DNA from: Methylopumilus universalis
GTDB lineage: Bacteria; Pseudomonadota; Gammaproteobacteria; Burkholderiales; Methylophilaceae
Assembly: GCF_006363895.1 (NCBI RefSeq)
Contig: NZ_CP040953.1
DNA: 64,000 bases
Reading direction: 5' to 3' (one strand)
Shown: in pieces, positions 9,237-17,790 of the stretch
Layout of the letters: the number at the start of each line of letters is the position of its first letter
Position numbering within the stretch: position 1 is the first letter of the stretch
Position numbers and translations under genes: made by a program
The notes under the pieces: model-generated
What the model saw: the letters and a program-made list of their open reading frames with translations, nothing else
Databases searched by the model: none
Told to the model about the DNA's origin: nothing

Positions 9237-9674
9237 TTAAGCGTTAATTGCAAAATTAAGGGCTGCTATATAACCATCTGCACCTAGGCCGCTAATAACT
9301 GCGACTGCGATATCAGAAAAATAGGAGTGATGCCTAAAAGGCTCCCTTGCATATACATTAGATAAATGAACTTCAATAAATGGTACTTTGACAGCAGAGA
9401 GTGCGTCACGCATTGCAACGGATGTGTGGGTATAAGCTGCCGGATTAATAATTAGAAAATCAACTTTGTCATTGTGAAGCGACTGTATTTTGTTTACCAA
9501 GTCTCCTTCGCTATTGCTTTGCATCGTTTCAAGCTTAATAGACTTCGCTGATGCTATGGTTTTTAACGCTTGATCGATGTCTTCTAAGGTCTGTTTGCCG
9601 TAGTGTTGTGGCTCACGCTCACCTAGGAGATTTAGGTTGGGCCCATGCAAAACTAAGATTGATTTTGTTGCCAT
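9237..9674 (-). CDS. aroQ: 3-dehydroquinate dehydratase, type II
   Basis: Third step of the shikimate pathway: dehydration of 3-dehydroquinate to 3-dehydroshikimate by the dodecameric type II enzyme. The 145-residue length is right. Signatures include GPNLNLLGEREP at the N-terminus with the catalytic tyrosine just after it (HYGKQT), NPAAYTHTSVA near residue 79, and EVHLSN near 101 with the catalytic histidine. It is the first gene of the accB-accC-prmA run. Confidence 0.97.
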   Translation of the reverse strand: MATKSILVLHGPNLNLLGEREPQHYGKQTLEDIDQALKTIASAKSIKLETMQSNSEGDLVNKIQSLHNDKVDFLIINPAAYTHTSVAMRDALSAVKVPFIEVHLSNVYAREPFRHHSYFSDIAVAVISGLGADGYIAALNFAINA

Positions 9675-9759
9675 GTGTCGCGTTTTTCTTGAATCTATGG
9701 AAGTTAATTTTGCCGAAAATAACGTTTTTTGTCTACAAATTAGACGAAATTAAGGAAAA

Positions 9760-10308
9760 TTAAAGGTTTTTTGAGGGTTGCAATAAAGGCTTGGTTATGG
9801 CATCCAATTGGTCTTTATGTACGCGACCGAGAATTGTTTTTTGGATGTTACCTTCTGAATTGATGATTACAGTATAAGGCAAAATACCCTCCTTGTTCCC
9901 TAAATTTTTACTCAAAATCACCCCTTTATCTTCATCTACAAATATAGGATAAGTTACTTTGGTCTTTTTAAGATAGGATTGCACGGCTTTTTCCTCATCA
10001 ATCGCAATGCCAACCACCACAAGGTTTTTAGACTTATTTTCAGCATAGAAATTAGATAATTCAGGCATTTCTTCGCGACAAGGCTCACACCAGGTTGCCC
10101 AAAAATTGAGCACAATGGTTTTATGTTGAAATTGTTTGAGGTTTTGAGGCTTGCCATCAGGATCATTTATGACCGATGCAAATAATGGGGCAGATGAGGA
10201 GCTGTTTTTTTCTGCAGGTTTTAAAAAAATGCGAGAAAAAGAAAATCCTAAAAAAATAATAGCAACCACATAGATGGTTATATGCAGTTTAGTTTTATTG
10301 ATTTTCAT
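9760..10308 (-). CDS. TlpA-like membrane-anchored thioredoxin
   Basis: Periplasmic thiol-disulfide reductase of the TlpA/ResA type, 182 residues. One N-terminal membrane anchor (about 9-29) is followed by a thioredoxin fold with active site WCEPC (cysteines 74 and 77) in the TlpA context NFWATWCEPCREEM. The cis-proline region is ILPYT near residue 142. The gene overlaps the 3' end of dsbD by 14 bp, so DsbD is the likely electron donor. The client (for example cytochrome c maturation) cannot be read from the sequence. Confidence 0.9.
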   Translation of the reverse strand: MKINKTKLHITIYVVAIIFLGFSFSRIFLKPAEKNSSSSAPLFASVINDPDGKPQNLKQFQHKTIVLNFWATWCEPCREEMPELSNFYAENKSKNLVVVGIAIDEEKAVQSYLKKTKVTYPIFVDEDKGVILSKNLGNKEGILPYTVIINSEGNIQKTILGRVHKDQLDAITKPLLQPSKNL

Positions 10309-12088
10309 GTTGGAGCGTTTTAAGGTGATCTAGCATTTGGGATGCATTCTTGAAGCCTACAATTCTAAAAGTTCGTAATTCGTTATGCTGCTTATCAAAA
10401 AATAATATGGCTGGCGGGCCGTAAAGATTAAAATGTTTTAATAGGGCTTTATGTTGAGTAGTATTTTGAGTGACGTCAACTTGAAGCAAGCTATATTCAT
10501 TAAGGTATTCTTTGACCTTTGAGTTATTGAAAGTAAGTTTTTCGTATTCTTTACAAGATACGCACCAATCCGCATAAAAATCTAGCATGATCATTTTGTT
10601 ATCGCGCTGATTTAGTTCGCGAGATAAATCATCAAGACTTTGAATTTGCTTAAAGGGTAAAACAGAAACGTGATTAGGTTTCGTGGTAATAAAAATGTTT
10701 TCATCATCAGATATATTCATTTTTTGAAGTGTTAGTCCAAAAAGTAAAATCGAAGCAATAAGTGTTACAAAGGCCAATAGATGAACCCAAGACATCGATT
10801 TATATTTGAAGCGACGAACTGCAAAAAATAAATAAACTGAGAGTGCGAGCAATAAAGCGCTGTAAGCAATTTGATCGGTATTTTCAGGGAAAAGCGGGCT
10901 CATGATAAATAGGCCCATGGCAATTAATATAAAGCCAATCAGCTCTTTAATAATAATCATCCAATGACCACGCTTAGGCAGCCATTGATCAGAAAAAATA
11001 CCAATGAGAAGAAGTGGTATGCTCATGCCAATAGAAAGTGTAAATAAAGCTAAGCCGCCTAAGACAAAATCTCTTGATTGATTGATATAGATAATTGCGC
11101 CTGCCAGAGGAGGTGCAATGCAGGGGCTCAATACAAGCGATGAAACCATTCCGATAATAAATACATTAAGATACCTACCCCCTTCTACGCGAAGGATAGA
11201 TGTCGCAATAAAATTTTCAATGAAGTGGGGTAATTTGAGGGCATATAAATCAAACATAGAAAGTGCTAAAAGAATAAAAACAACACCGAGAACAATCATG
11301 AGCAAAGGACTTTGAATACTTGACGTAATTAAATTGCCTGACAATCCCGCAAAAATACCTATCAAGGTATAAGTAAAAGAAACGCCACCCACATAACTGA
11401 AAGATAGAAAAAAATCTTTTAAGCGCGTTTGATGAGAGGGACGCTTATGTGAAGCAAAAATAATACTTGATAAAATAGGAATCATGGGAAGAACACAAGG
11501 CGTTAAAGAAAGCAAAAGCCCCGCAATAAAAAACCCTAACAAGATAAGACCAATATGTTGTGACTGCAATAAAAATTGCATCGTATCAACTTCAGAATTA
11601 GAGCTAGTCGCGTTTAAGGTTTTAGTTTGAATGCTATCGAACTTAAATTCTTTTGAAATAGGAGCGTAACAAAGACCTTTTTGGCTGCATCCTTGATAAG
11701 TGAGGCTTATTTTTTTTGGTGGATGAGTTGGATCGAATGGAATAGAAGCATTTAAGGTGCTATGGTAAATTTCTGTTTTTCCGAAATGAGGGTCTGTTTT
11801 AATTTCTGCGGTTGGCAAAAGGATTTGATTTTGAGGAATATGATCAAATTCAACTTTTAATTTGTTGCGATAAAGATAATAGTCTTTCGCAATAAAGAAA
11901 GCCGCTTCGATAGATTGAGGATTTTTTTTGATTGTTAATTGAAAAGCTTCGTCAGGCTGTAGGAAAGCATTTTTATCTTTTAAGAATAAAGATTCGTCAG
12001 CATTTGCGATGTTGATGAGTAAGCCGATAAAAAATAAACTGAACAAAATTGTTATTTTTTTTGATAAAGAAAAAATACGGCTAAACAT
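10295..12088 (-). CDS. dsbD: Thiol:disulfide interchange protein DsbD
   Basis: Transmembrane electron shuttle from cytoplasmic thioredoxin to periplasmic thiol proteins. All three modules are present in 597 residues. After a signal peptide, the alpha domain has cysteines 134 and 140. The eight-helix beta domain has redox cysteines in LTPCVLPM (near 198) and LSPCIAPP (near 323). The C-terminal gamma thioredoxin domain has WCVSC near residue 510. The tlpA-like gene overlaps its end. It is transcribed away from fxsA. Confidence 0.96.
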   Translation of the reverse strand: MFSRIFSLSKKITILFSLFFIGLLINIANADESLFLKDKNAFLQPDEAFQLTIKKNPQSIEAAFFIAKDYYLYRNKLKVEFDHIPQNQILLPTAEIKTDPHFGKTEIYHSTLNASIPFDPTHPPKKISLTYQGCSQKGLCYAPISKEFKFDSIQTKTLNATSSNSEVDTMQFLLQSQHIGLILLGFFIAGLLLSLTPCVLPMIPILSSIIFASHKRPSHQTRLKDFFLSFSYVGGVSFTYTLIGIFAGLSGNLITSSIQSPLLMIVLGVVFILLALSMFDLYALKLPHFIENFIATSILRVEGGRYLNVFIIGMVSSLVLSPCIAPPLAGAIIYINQSRDFVLGGLALFTLSIGMSIPLLLIGIFSDQWLPKRGHWMIIIKELIGFILIAMGLFIMSPLFPENTDQIAYSALLLALSVYLFFAVRRFKYKSMSWVHLLAFVTLIASILLFGLTLQKMNISDDENIFITTKPNHVSVLPFKQIQSLDDLSRELNQRDNKMIMLDFYADWCVSCKEYEKLTFNNSKVKEYLNEYSLLQVDVTQNTTQHKALLKHFNLYGPPAILFFDKQHNELRTFRIVGFKNASQMLDHLKTLQHENQ

Positions 12089-12176
12089 GAATAGTGACCT
12101 TTAATTAATAAGAAGTTATTAGGTTGGAGTTAAATCATCACAAAATCGTTCCTTAAGTATGATTCAATCAAGCTCT

Positions 12177-12206
12177 TAAGCACAACGATCATTTATTACA
12201 TATAAT
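12177..12206 (+). promoter_or_regulatory. Candidate promoter of fxsA
   Basis: A perfect -10 hexamer TATAAT (12201-12206) lies 18 bp after a weak -35 (TTAAGC, 12177-12182) in the dsbD/fxsA divergent gap, about 27 bp before the fxsA ATG. Confidence 0.45.
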
Positions 12207-12232
12207 TCTAACTAAATTAATAGAATAACCTA

Positions 12233-12628
12233 ATGCGATTACTTTTTACTATTCTTTTATTATCCTTCCCAGTCATTGAGATATGGGGCATTTTTAAACT
12301 AAGCGCTCTTTATGGGCGGTGGTTTTTTCTTTATATGATTTTAGTTACTTATCTTGGTTGGCGATTAATCAAAGAGGAAAAACAGTTAGTTTTTGCAAAG
12401 CTAATGGGCGCTATGACTCAAGGTGGTAATCCAATTAAAGCCATGATTGGTAGTGCACGTAATTTATTTGCAGGCATCTTATTTATTATCCCTGGCGTAA
12501 TTACAGATTCCTTAGCAGTCATATTGTTGCTTATTCCTATTAAAAATAACTCTTCTCAAAATGTTCATCCATCAGAAGATGATGTGATCGAAGGTGAGTA
12601 TCGTCGTGATGATGAGCTTTTAAAATAA
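12233..12628 (+). CDS. fxsA: FxsA family membrane protein
   Basis: Small inner-membrane protein of 131 residues. In E. coli, FxsA overproduction suppresses phage T7 exclusion by the F plasmid; its normal role is unknown. Hydrophobic segments lie at about 1-18, 24-45 and 76-104, with the family hallmark PIKAMIGSARNLFAGILFIIPG-type region in the middle (glycine/proline-rich, near 63-85) and a charged C-terminal tail. Its stop overlaps the next ATG by one base (TAATG), so the two genes are translationally coupled. Confidence 0.88.
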   Translation: MRLLFTILLLSFPVIEIWGIFKLSALYGRWFFLYMILVTYLGWRLIKEEKQLVFAKLMGAMTQGGNPIKAMIGSARNLFAGILFIIPGVITDSLAVILLLIPIKNNSSQNVHPSEDDVIEGEYRRDDELLK

Positions 12629-13650
12629 TGAGTTACTCCATCAAGCTGTTACCAAGTGGCCACGTTTTTCAGGCTAAAGGAAGTCAAACCATCGTAGAGG
12701 CTGCTATAGATGCAGGTGTTCATCTACCTTATGGTTGTCGTAATGGTGCTTGTGGTGCATGCAAAGGTAAAGTGGTTGAAGGAAAGGTACATTTAGAAGA
12801 TTATCAGTCATCCGTGATTTCAGAAGAAGAAATTAAAAATGGTATGACATTGTTTTGCAGGGCTATGGCTATAGAAGATTTAACCATTGAAATTAAAGAG
12901 CTGGCCATTGTTAATAATATAAGACCTAAAATCTTTCCAGTACGTGTTGAAGCTTTAGAAAAGTTGACGCATGACGTAATGCTAATGAAACTCAAGCTTC
13001 CAAGCACAGACAAACTGCAATTTGTAGCAGGACAATATCTAGAGTTTTTACTTAAAGATGGAAAGAGGAGAGCATTTTCAATTGCCAGCCCTTCTCACGA
13101 GTCTTCCTTGCTTGAGATACATCTCAGACTCATCCCAGGGGGAGAGTTTACAGAGTATGTATTTCAAGAAATGAAAGAAAAATCTATTTTGCGCGTGGAA
13201 GGACCTTTCGGTAATTTTTTCTTGCGTGAAGACTCTATGAAAACTATTATTTTTGTAGCTGGTGGAACGGGCTTTGCACCGATTAAGGGCATGATCGAAG
13301 AGTCCATTCAAAAAGGTATGAAGCGGCCCATCAAGCTTTATCGTGGTGCGAGAGCATTGGAAGATTTATATATGGATACGTTATGCAAAAAGTGGGCAAA
13401 CGAATTTTCGCATATTGAATATATCCCTGTGCTTTCCGAGCCTCTTCAGGAAGATGCCTGGCATGGGCGAAATGGATTAGTGCATGAAGCTGTATTAAAA
13501 GATTTTGTAAATTTAAATGACTATCAATTGTACTGCTGTGGTGCTCCGCAGATGGTAGAAGTAGCACATGGGGCATTTATTAAAGCAGGGCTGCCGGAGC
13601 ATGAGTTTTATTCAGACGCTTTTACGTTTGCAGCACCCGTAAAAAAATAA
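12628..13650 (+). CDS. Ferredoxin-NAD(P)H reductase fusion (CDP-6-deoxy-delta-3,4-glucoseen reductase-like)
   Basis: Electron-transfer flavoprotein of 340 residues. A plant-type [2Fe-2S] ferredoxin domain comes first, with cysteines 37, 42, 45 and 77. Next is an FAD domain with the RAFSIAS motif near residue 150, then an NAD(P) domain with GGTGFAPIKGM near 212 and a CCGAPQMV C-terminal motif. The family reduces partner oxygenases or the AscC sugar dehydratase. Beta-proteobacterial copies are usually named after the glucoseen reductase without proof, so the partner is unknown. It is coupled to fxsA. Confidence 0.88.
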   Translation: MSYSIKLLPSGHVFQAKGSQTIVEAAIDAGVHLPYGCRNGACGACKGKVVEGKVHLEDYQSSVISEEEIKNGMTLFCRAMAIEDLTIEIKELAIVNNIRPKIFPVRVEALEKLTHDVMLMKLKLPSTDKLQFVAGQYLEFLLKDGKRRAFSIASPSHESSLLEIHLRLIPGGEFTEYVFQEMKEKSILRVEGPFGNFFLREDSMKTIIFVAGGTGFAPIKGMIEESIQKGMKRPIKLYRGARALEDLYMDTLCKKWANEFSHIEYIPVLSEPLQEDAWHGRNGLVHEAVLKDFVNLNDYQLYCCGAPQMVEVAHGAFIKAGLPEHEFYSDAFTFAAPVKK

Positions 13651-13658
13651 ACAGGCAT

Positions 13659-13687
13659 AAAAAAAGGCGCTAAAAGCGCCTTTTTTA
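13659..13687. terminator. Bidirectional intrinsic terminator
   Basis: Stem GGCGC / GCGCC (loop TAAAA) is flanked by seven A on the left and six T on the right, giving a U-tract in both directions. It serves the reductase gene on the plus strand and the small secreted-protein gene on the minus strand. Confidence 0.9.
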
Positions 13688-13705
13688 TTGATACAGAAAA
13701 GCAAA

Positions 13706-13903
13706 TTACTTAGCAGCTTTAGCATCAGCAGCTGGTTTAGCAGCTGGAGCAGCTTTAGCATCAGCAGCTGGTTTAGCAGCTGGAGCAGCTTTAGCAGCTG
13801 GAGCAGCTTTAGCATCAGCAGCTGGTTTAGCAGCGTCGTTAGCAAATGCGTTTAATGAAAGTGCGAATAAACCTGCAACTAATGAAGCGAATAACTTAGA
13901 CAT
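13706..13903 (-). CDS. Small secreted Ala/Pro/Lys hexapeptide-repeat protein
   Basis: A 65-residue protein of unknown function. Residues 1-21 form a signal peptide ending NAFA. The predicted mature part (44 residues) is six hexads of two kinds, PAADAK and AAPAAK, so lysine recurs at every sixth residue (mature positions 5 to 41), plus a terminal AAK. It has no cysteine or aromatic residue. Composition recalls the acid-shock protein Asr or disordered cell-envelope peptides, but I do not recognise a family. An AAGGAAAT-type ribosome site precedes the ATG, and the 5' untranslated region appears long. Confidence 0.8.
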   Translation of the reverse strand: MSKLFASLVAGLFALSLNAFANDAAKPAADAKAAPAAKAAPAAKPAADAKAAPAAKPAADAKAAK

Positions 13904-13956
13904 GTAATTTCCTTAAATATAAAATAAAATAAAATATGTATCAAACTGTAACAATA

Positions 13957-13985
13957 GTGATACACATCAACCGTGTATAAATCAC
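13957..13985 (-). promoter_or_regulatory. Hairpin in the 5' leader of the hexapeptide-repeat gene
   Basis: Inverted repeat GTGATACAC / GTGTATAAATCAC (nine pairs with a 4-nt bulge, 7-nt loop) between the candidate promoter and the start codon. It could stabilise the mRNA or be a protein site. Confidence 0.35.
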
Positions 13986-13996
13986 GATTTGCGCGA

Positions 13997-14027
13997 ATTA
14001 TACATGAGCCATGATTTTTATCTACAA
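13997..14027 (-). promoter_or_regulatory. Candidate promoter of the hexapeptide-repeat gene
   Basis: On the minus strand, TTGTAG (14027-14022) and TATAAT (14002-13997) are separated by 19 bp. Transcription from here would leave a leader of about 85-90 nt before the ATG at 13903. Confidence 0.4.
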
Positions 14028-14106
14028 AAAAACGACTGAATGATAAGGACTTAATTTTTCGGGAAAAGTTCCTTGAAGCCTAAAGAGCTTGCGAATAAAG
14101 CACTGT

Positions 14107-14514
14107 TTAATTAAAACGACTTTTCAAAACAGCATTATAAAACTCAATCATAGATTGCTTCACAGACTCCCTAGCTAAATTAATAGTATCAAAAAATTGT
14201 GCAAGGTGTCCTAAAAGCGAAGCATAAACTTCATGATCAAAGTAAGAGTTTACGAAAAATCCAATTCCAAAAAAAATTAAAGTAATAAAAGATTGGATTA
14301 TTAAATGACGGGGTAATTCTTTAATGAAAGGATTATTTCTTTTACCTATTTTCTTAAATTTAAAATTTTTAAAATGAAAAAGGTAATAACTTAAAATTTG
14401 AAATGTTGTGATTGGTAAAAGCCAAGTGTAATTAAGGTCACTTAAGCCCATTGCAAAGGACAAAATGATACTTACGAGCCATCCAAGCTTTCCAATAAGT
14501 TTCATATGAGGCAT
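14107..14514 (-). CDS. Hypothetical membrane protein
   Basis: A 135-residue protein I do not recognise. Hydrophobic segments lie at about 8-24, 28-46 and 70-88, with a basic loop (KFKKIGKRNN region) between the second and third, giving probably three membrane helices and a polar C-terminal part. It sits alone downstream of hemD on the same strand with an 82-bp gap. Neither candidate start (residue 1 or Met4) has a convincing Shine-Dalgarno site. Base use is as AT-rich as its neighbours. Confidence 0.6.
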   Translation of the reverse strand: MPHMKLIGKLGWLVSIILSFAMGLSDLNYTWLLPITTFQILSYYLFHFKNFKFKKIGKRNNPFIKELPRHLIIQSFITLIFFGIGFFVNSYFDHEVYASLLGHLAQFFDTINLARESVKQSMIEFYNAVLKSRFN

Positions 14515-14596
14515 ATTGAATTAAAGACTCGCCAATTTAACATCTAAGCTATCTCGCACAATCCATAATGCGCAGATGTAATCGGAGGATTTAAAA

Positions 14597-15370
14597 CTAG
14601 TGATCGATTGTCTCTAAAAGCTTTTTCATCATAGATTGATCAGAAGGCTCATCCGACGAAAAAGTCATAAAAGATTCTCTCTCAAGAACATTCACCATTC
14701 TCGGATGATTTACGATAAAAAGTACGTCTTTTAAAAAACTCATATCTTTTAAACGATTTAAACGAACAAATTCTTTACATGCCTCAGAGCTTGTAATAAG
14801 AATTGCTGAAATATGAATTTTTTCAGAGAAAGCTTTAAGTAAATCTAAATTGGTTTGCGGAAACGTGCGGGTATAACATTCTGCATATGTAACTTCAGCA
14901 CCTCGCGCTCTTAATATTTCAGCTAAAGTTTCGCGGCCGCCCTCACCCCTAAAGATTACAATTTTTTTATTCTTAATATCATTCATTTCTTTGGTGGCAA
15001 GTAAACCTTCGCTATCGAAGTTCTCATCTGGTATAAGAACATGATTTACATCAAATAATTTCAGTGCTTTTTGAGTGGAAGGACCAATTGCTGCAAACTT
15101 TGTTGATTCGGGTAACGCATGAAAGGCATGTTTGACAGCTGGCATTCCAAATTGCACTGCGTTAGAGCTAATAAAAATAGCCCAATCATAATGATTTAAT
15201 TTTAAAACGATATTTTGAAAAGTTTCGTTTTGACTTTTTGATTTGATTTCAAGTAAAGGAAACTCGATAGGATGTCCTTGATGTTCATTGACTAAGGCTT
15301 TGATCTCACCTGTTTGATGAGAAGGCCGTGTAATCACAATACCAGTTTGATGGAGTTCTTTTTTACTCAT
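14597..15370 (-). CDS. hemD: Uroporphyrinogen-III synthase
   Basis: Closes and isomerises hydroxymethylbilane to uroporphyrinogen III in heme and siroheme synthesis. The 257-residue length fits. The family is poorly conserved; visible hallmarks are an ITRP motif near the N-terminus, an FISSNAVQFG segment near residue 66, AAIGPSTQKAL near 92, and ITSSEACKEF near 195. Its start overlaps the hemC stop by 4 bp, the standard hemC-hemD pairing. Confidence 0.92.
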   Translation of the reverse strand: MSKKELHQTGIVITRPSHQTGEIKALVNEHQGHPIEFPLLEIKSKSQNETFQNIVLKLNHYDWAIFISSNAVQFGMPAVKHAFHALPESTKFAAIGPSTQKALKLFDVNHVLIPDENFDSEGLLATKEMNDIKNKKIVIFRGEGGRETLAEILRARGAEVTYAECYTRTFPQTNLDLLKAFSEKIHISAILITSSEACKEFVRLNRLKDMSFLKDVLFIVNHPRMVNVLERESFMTFSSDEPSDQSMMKKLLETIDH

Positions 15371-16296
15371 ATAACAAGACTCGCTAAGATTTTATCGGCG
15401 CCTTGATCAAGCAGTTGCTTAGCAAGTTTTTCACCAAGCTTTTCAGCATCTGCAATAGAGCCTTCAATTTTATCTTTAATCATTTCTTTTCCATCTATAG
15501 AAGCTACAAAACCTTGAAGCTTAAGAATTTTATTTTCAATAATTGCATGAGCACCTAGAGGAACATTGCAACTACCACCCAAAGTTCTGCTCATAGCCCT
15601 TTCGGCTAAAACGCAATAAGCCGACTCTTGATGATGAAGTGGTTTTAATAGCTCAATAAGGTCGGAACGCACTTTTAATATTTCAATAGCAAGTGCGCCT
15701 TGCCCAACAGCAGGAATTGAATTTTCAGGAGACATATACTGCCGAATACGATTTTTTAATTTCAGACGAATGAGTCCTGCTGCTGCCAATATAATGCCTT
15801 GATATTGTTTTTTATCGAGCTTTTTCAAGCGAGTTTGTAAATTGCCTCTCAATGGCTCAATCACAAGCTCAGGGAATCGACGTTGTAATTGACTTTGTCG
15901 GCGAAGACTTGACGTGCCCACAATACTTCCCGGCGGCAACATTTCGAGCGCACCAAAATCATTAGAAATAAATGCATCTCTTGCATCTTCTCTTTTACCA
16001 ATAGCTGCAATCATAAATTCATCGCTTAAATGCATAGGCAAGTCTTTAAGTGAATGCACTGCAATATCAGCTTCTTTATTTTGAAGAGCCACTTCTAATT
16101 CTTTAATAAAGAGGCCCTTGCCACCAATTTTGGACAGAGATTTATTAAGTGTTTTATCGCCTTGAGTTGTCATGCCAAGAATAGTGACTTCTAATCTTGG
16201 ATATAAAGATACAAGTTCCGATTTGATATATTCGGCTTGCCACATTGCAAGCTCACTTTCGCGCGTCGCGATGGTTATTTGTGTAGGCTGGGTCAT
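15367..16296 (-). CDS. hemC: Hydroxymethylbilane synthase (porphobilinogen deaminase)
   Basis: Polymerises four porphobilinogens into hydroxymethylbilane. It has 309 residues, with the N-terminal ATRESELAMWQ motif, VHSLKDLP near residue 80, GTSSLRRQ near 127, and the dipyrromethane-cofactor cysteine at about 243 in GGSCNVPLGAHA. First gene of hemC-hemD, divergent from argH across an 89-bp gap. Confidence 0.97.
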   Translation of the reverse strand: MTQPTQITIATRESELAMWQAEYIKSELVSLYPRLEVTILGMTTQGDKTLNKSLSKIGGKGLFIKELEVALQNKEADIAVHSLKDLPMHLSDEFMIAAIGKREDARDAFISNDFGALEMLPPGSIVGTSSLRRQSQLQRRFPELVIEPLRGNLQTRLKKLDKKQYQGIILAAAGLIRLKLKNRIRQYMSPENSIPAVGQGALAIEILKVRSDLIELLKPLHHQESAYCVLAERAMSRTLGGSCNVPLGAHAIIENKILKLQGFVASIDGKEMIKDKIEGSIADAEKLGEKLAKQLLDQGADKILASLVI

Positions 16297-16385
16297 AGTT
16301 GAATTTAAAACGAATGCGCTATTTTATCATAAGCTAGGCCATTGAAAATTTAGAAAATCATAAGCTTTAGCATATACTTTCAACT

Positions 16386-17780
16386 ATGGCTAAAAAAGAT
16401 ATAAAAAAAGCGAATTGGTCAGGCAGATTTAATGAGCCTGTGACTGAACTCGTCAAAAGATTTACGGCTTCCATAGGTTTTGATCAAAAACTAGGTCTTT
16501 ATGATATTGAAGGCTCAATGGCTCATGCTGAAATGTTAGCTGCACAGAAAATCATCACACAAAAAGATTTAAAAGCGATTCAAAGCGGATTACAAAGTAT
16601 TCAAAAAGAAATTTTAGCTGGTACCTTTAAATGGTCTTTAGATTTAGAAGACGTACATTTGAATATTGAGAAAAGGTTGACTGATAAAATTGGCGAAGCA
16701 GGTAAGAAATTACATACAGGCAGATCGAGAAATGACCAGGTCGCAACTGATTTGAGATTATGGTTAAGAGCAACTATAGATCAAACGATTCAAAAAATTA
16801 AAACACTTCAGTTATCCATCGTTCAGCTAGCAGATAAGCACCAAAAAACAATTATGCCCGGATTTACTCATCTGCAAGTCGCACAGCCTGTGACTTTTGG
16901 CCATCACTTAATGGCTTATTATGAAATGCTGCAAAGAGATCTGACAAGATTTGAAGACGCCAGAAAAAGAATGAATCAACTACCTTTGGGTGCGGCAGCG
17001 CTTGCCGGGACAAGTTATCCCATCGATAGAAATAGGGTTGCTAAAAAACTGAAATTTGACGGCGTCTGTGAGAATTCACTAGATGCAGTTTCAGATAGAG
17101 ATTTTGCAATTGAATTTACTTTTGCAGCATCTTTACTCATGACCCATTTATCAAGATTTTCAGAAGAGCTCATCATGTGGTCGAGCCCCATGTTTGGATT
17201 TGTTGAAATCGCTGATGGATTTTGTACCGGATCATCCATCATGCCGCAGAAAAAAAATCCAGATGTACCTGAATTGGTGAGAGGAAAAACAGGAAGAGTC
17301 ACCGGCCATTTAATGAGCCTTCTCATGCTTATGAAAGCGCAACCACTAGCTTACAATAAAGATAATCAAGAAGACAAAGAGCCTCTTTTTGATACTGCAA
17401 ATACTATTTTAGATGCGCTGACTATCTATGCAGACATGCTGAAAAGTGTTTCGGTCAATGAAAAGAATATGAAGGAAGCTGCTTTAAAAGGTTACGCGAC
17501 CGCAACAGACTTAGCAGACTACCTTGTGATTAAAGGTGTGGCATTTAGAGATGCGCACGAGATTGTTGCAAAAGCAGTAAACGCAGCTATTAAAAAGAAA
17601 TGTGATTTATCAGAACTTAAGATAGATGAATTGAAAAAATTTAGTAAAATGATTTCAAGTGATGTATATGGCCATCTAACGCTTGAAGGTTCAATTAAAT
17701 CCAGAAATCATATTGGCGGCACATCTTTTGAGCAAGTCAAAAAATCGATTGAAAAAGCTAAAAAAAGATTAAAACAATAA
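16386..17780 (+). CDS. argH: Argininosuccinate lyase
   Basis: Last step of arginine synthesis, splitting argininosuccinate to arginine and fumarate. It has 464 residues and belongs to the fumarase/aspartase superfamily. The N-terminal WSGRF motif, the HTGRSRNDQVATD segment near residue 110 and the signature GSSIMPQKKNPD near 282 (catalytic serine loop) are all present. It converges on the efflux outer-membrane gene; its stop lies inside a shared inverted repeat. Confidence 0.97.
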   Translation: MAKKDIKKANWSGRFNEPVTELVKRFTASIGFDQKLGLYDIEGSMAHAEMLAAQKIITQKDLKAIQSGLQSIQKEILAGTFKWSLDLEDVHLNIEKRLTDKIGEAGKKLHTGRSRNDQVATDLRLWLRATIDQTIQKIKTLQLSIVQLADKHQKTIMPGFTHLQVAQPVTFGHHLMAYYEMLQRDLTRFEDARKRMNQLPLGAAALAGTSYPIDRNRVAKKLKFDGVCENSLDAVSDRDFAIEFTFAASLLMTHLSRFSEELIMWSSPMFGFVEIADGFCTGSSIMPQKKNPDVPELVRGKTGRVTGHLMSLLMLMKAQPLAYNKDNQEDKEPLFDTANTILDALTIYADMLKSVSVNEKNMKEAALKGYATATDLADYLVIKGVAFRDAHEIVAKAVNAAIKKKCDLSELKIDELKKFSKMISSDVYGHLTLEGSIKSRNHIGGTSFEQVKKSIEKAKKRLKQ

Positions 17781-17790
17781 TTGTTTTAAT
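17768..17790. terminator. Shared inverted repeat at the argH / efflux gene convergence
   Basis: An AT-rich 11-bp perfect inverted repeat (ATTAAAACAAT / ATTGTTTTAAT, 1-nt centre) contains both stop codons of the convergent genes. It may be a weak bidirectional terminator. Confidence 0.45.

Noticed and set aside
9728..9755. Hairpin GTCTA / TAGAC between the tlpA-like gene and aroQ
   Set aside because: The T-run is on the wrong side for the minus-strand genes and the stem is only 5 bp.
13612..13845. Leucine-rich minus-strand frame of 77 codons
   Set aside because: It is a shifted reading of the same repeat DNA that encodes the hexapeptide-repeat protein; it overlaps the reductase 3' end and the shared terminator and has no ribosome site.
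13720..13850. Repeats resembling a short CRISPR-like array
   Set aside because: Period of 18/36 bp, no unique spacers and an open reading frame throughout: a coding repeat.
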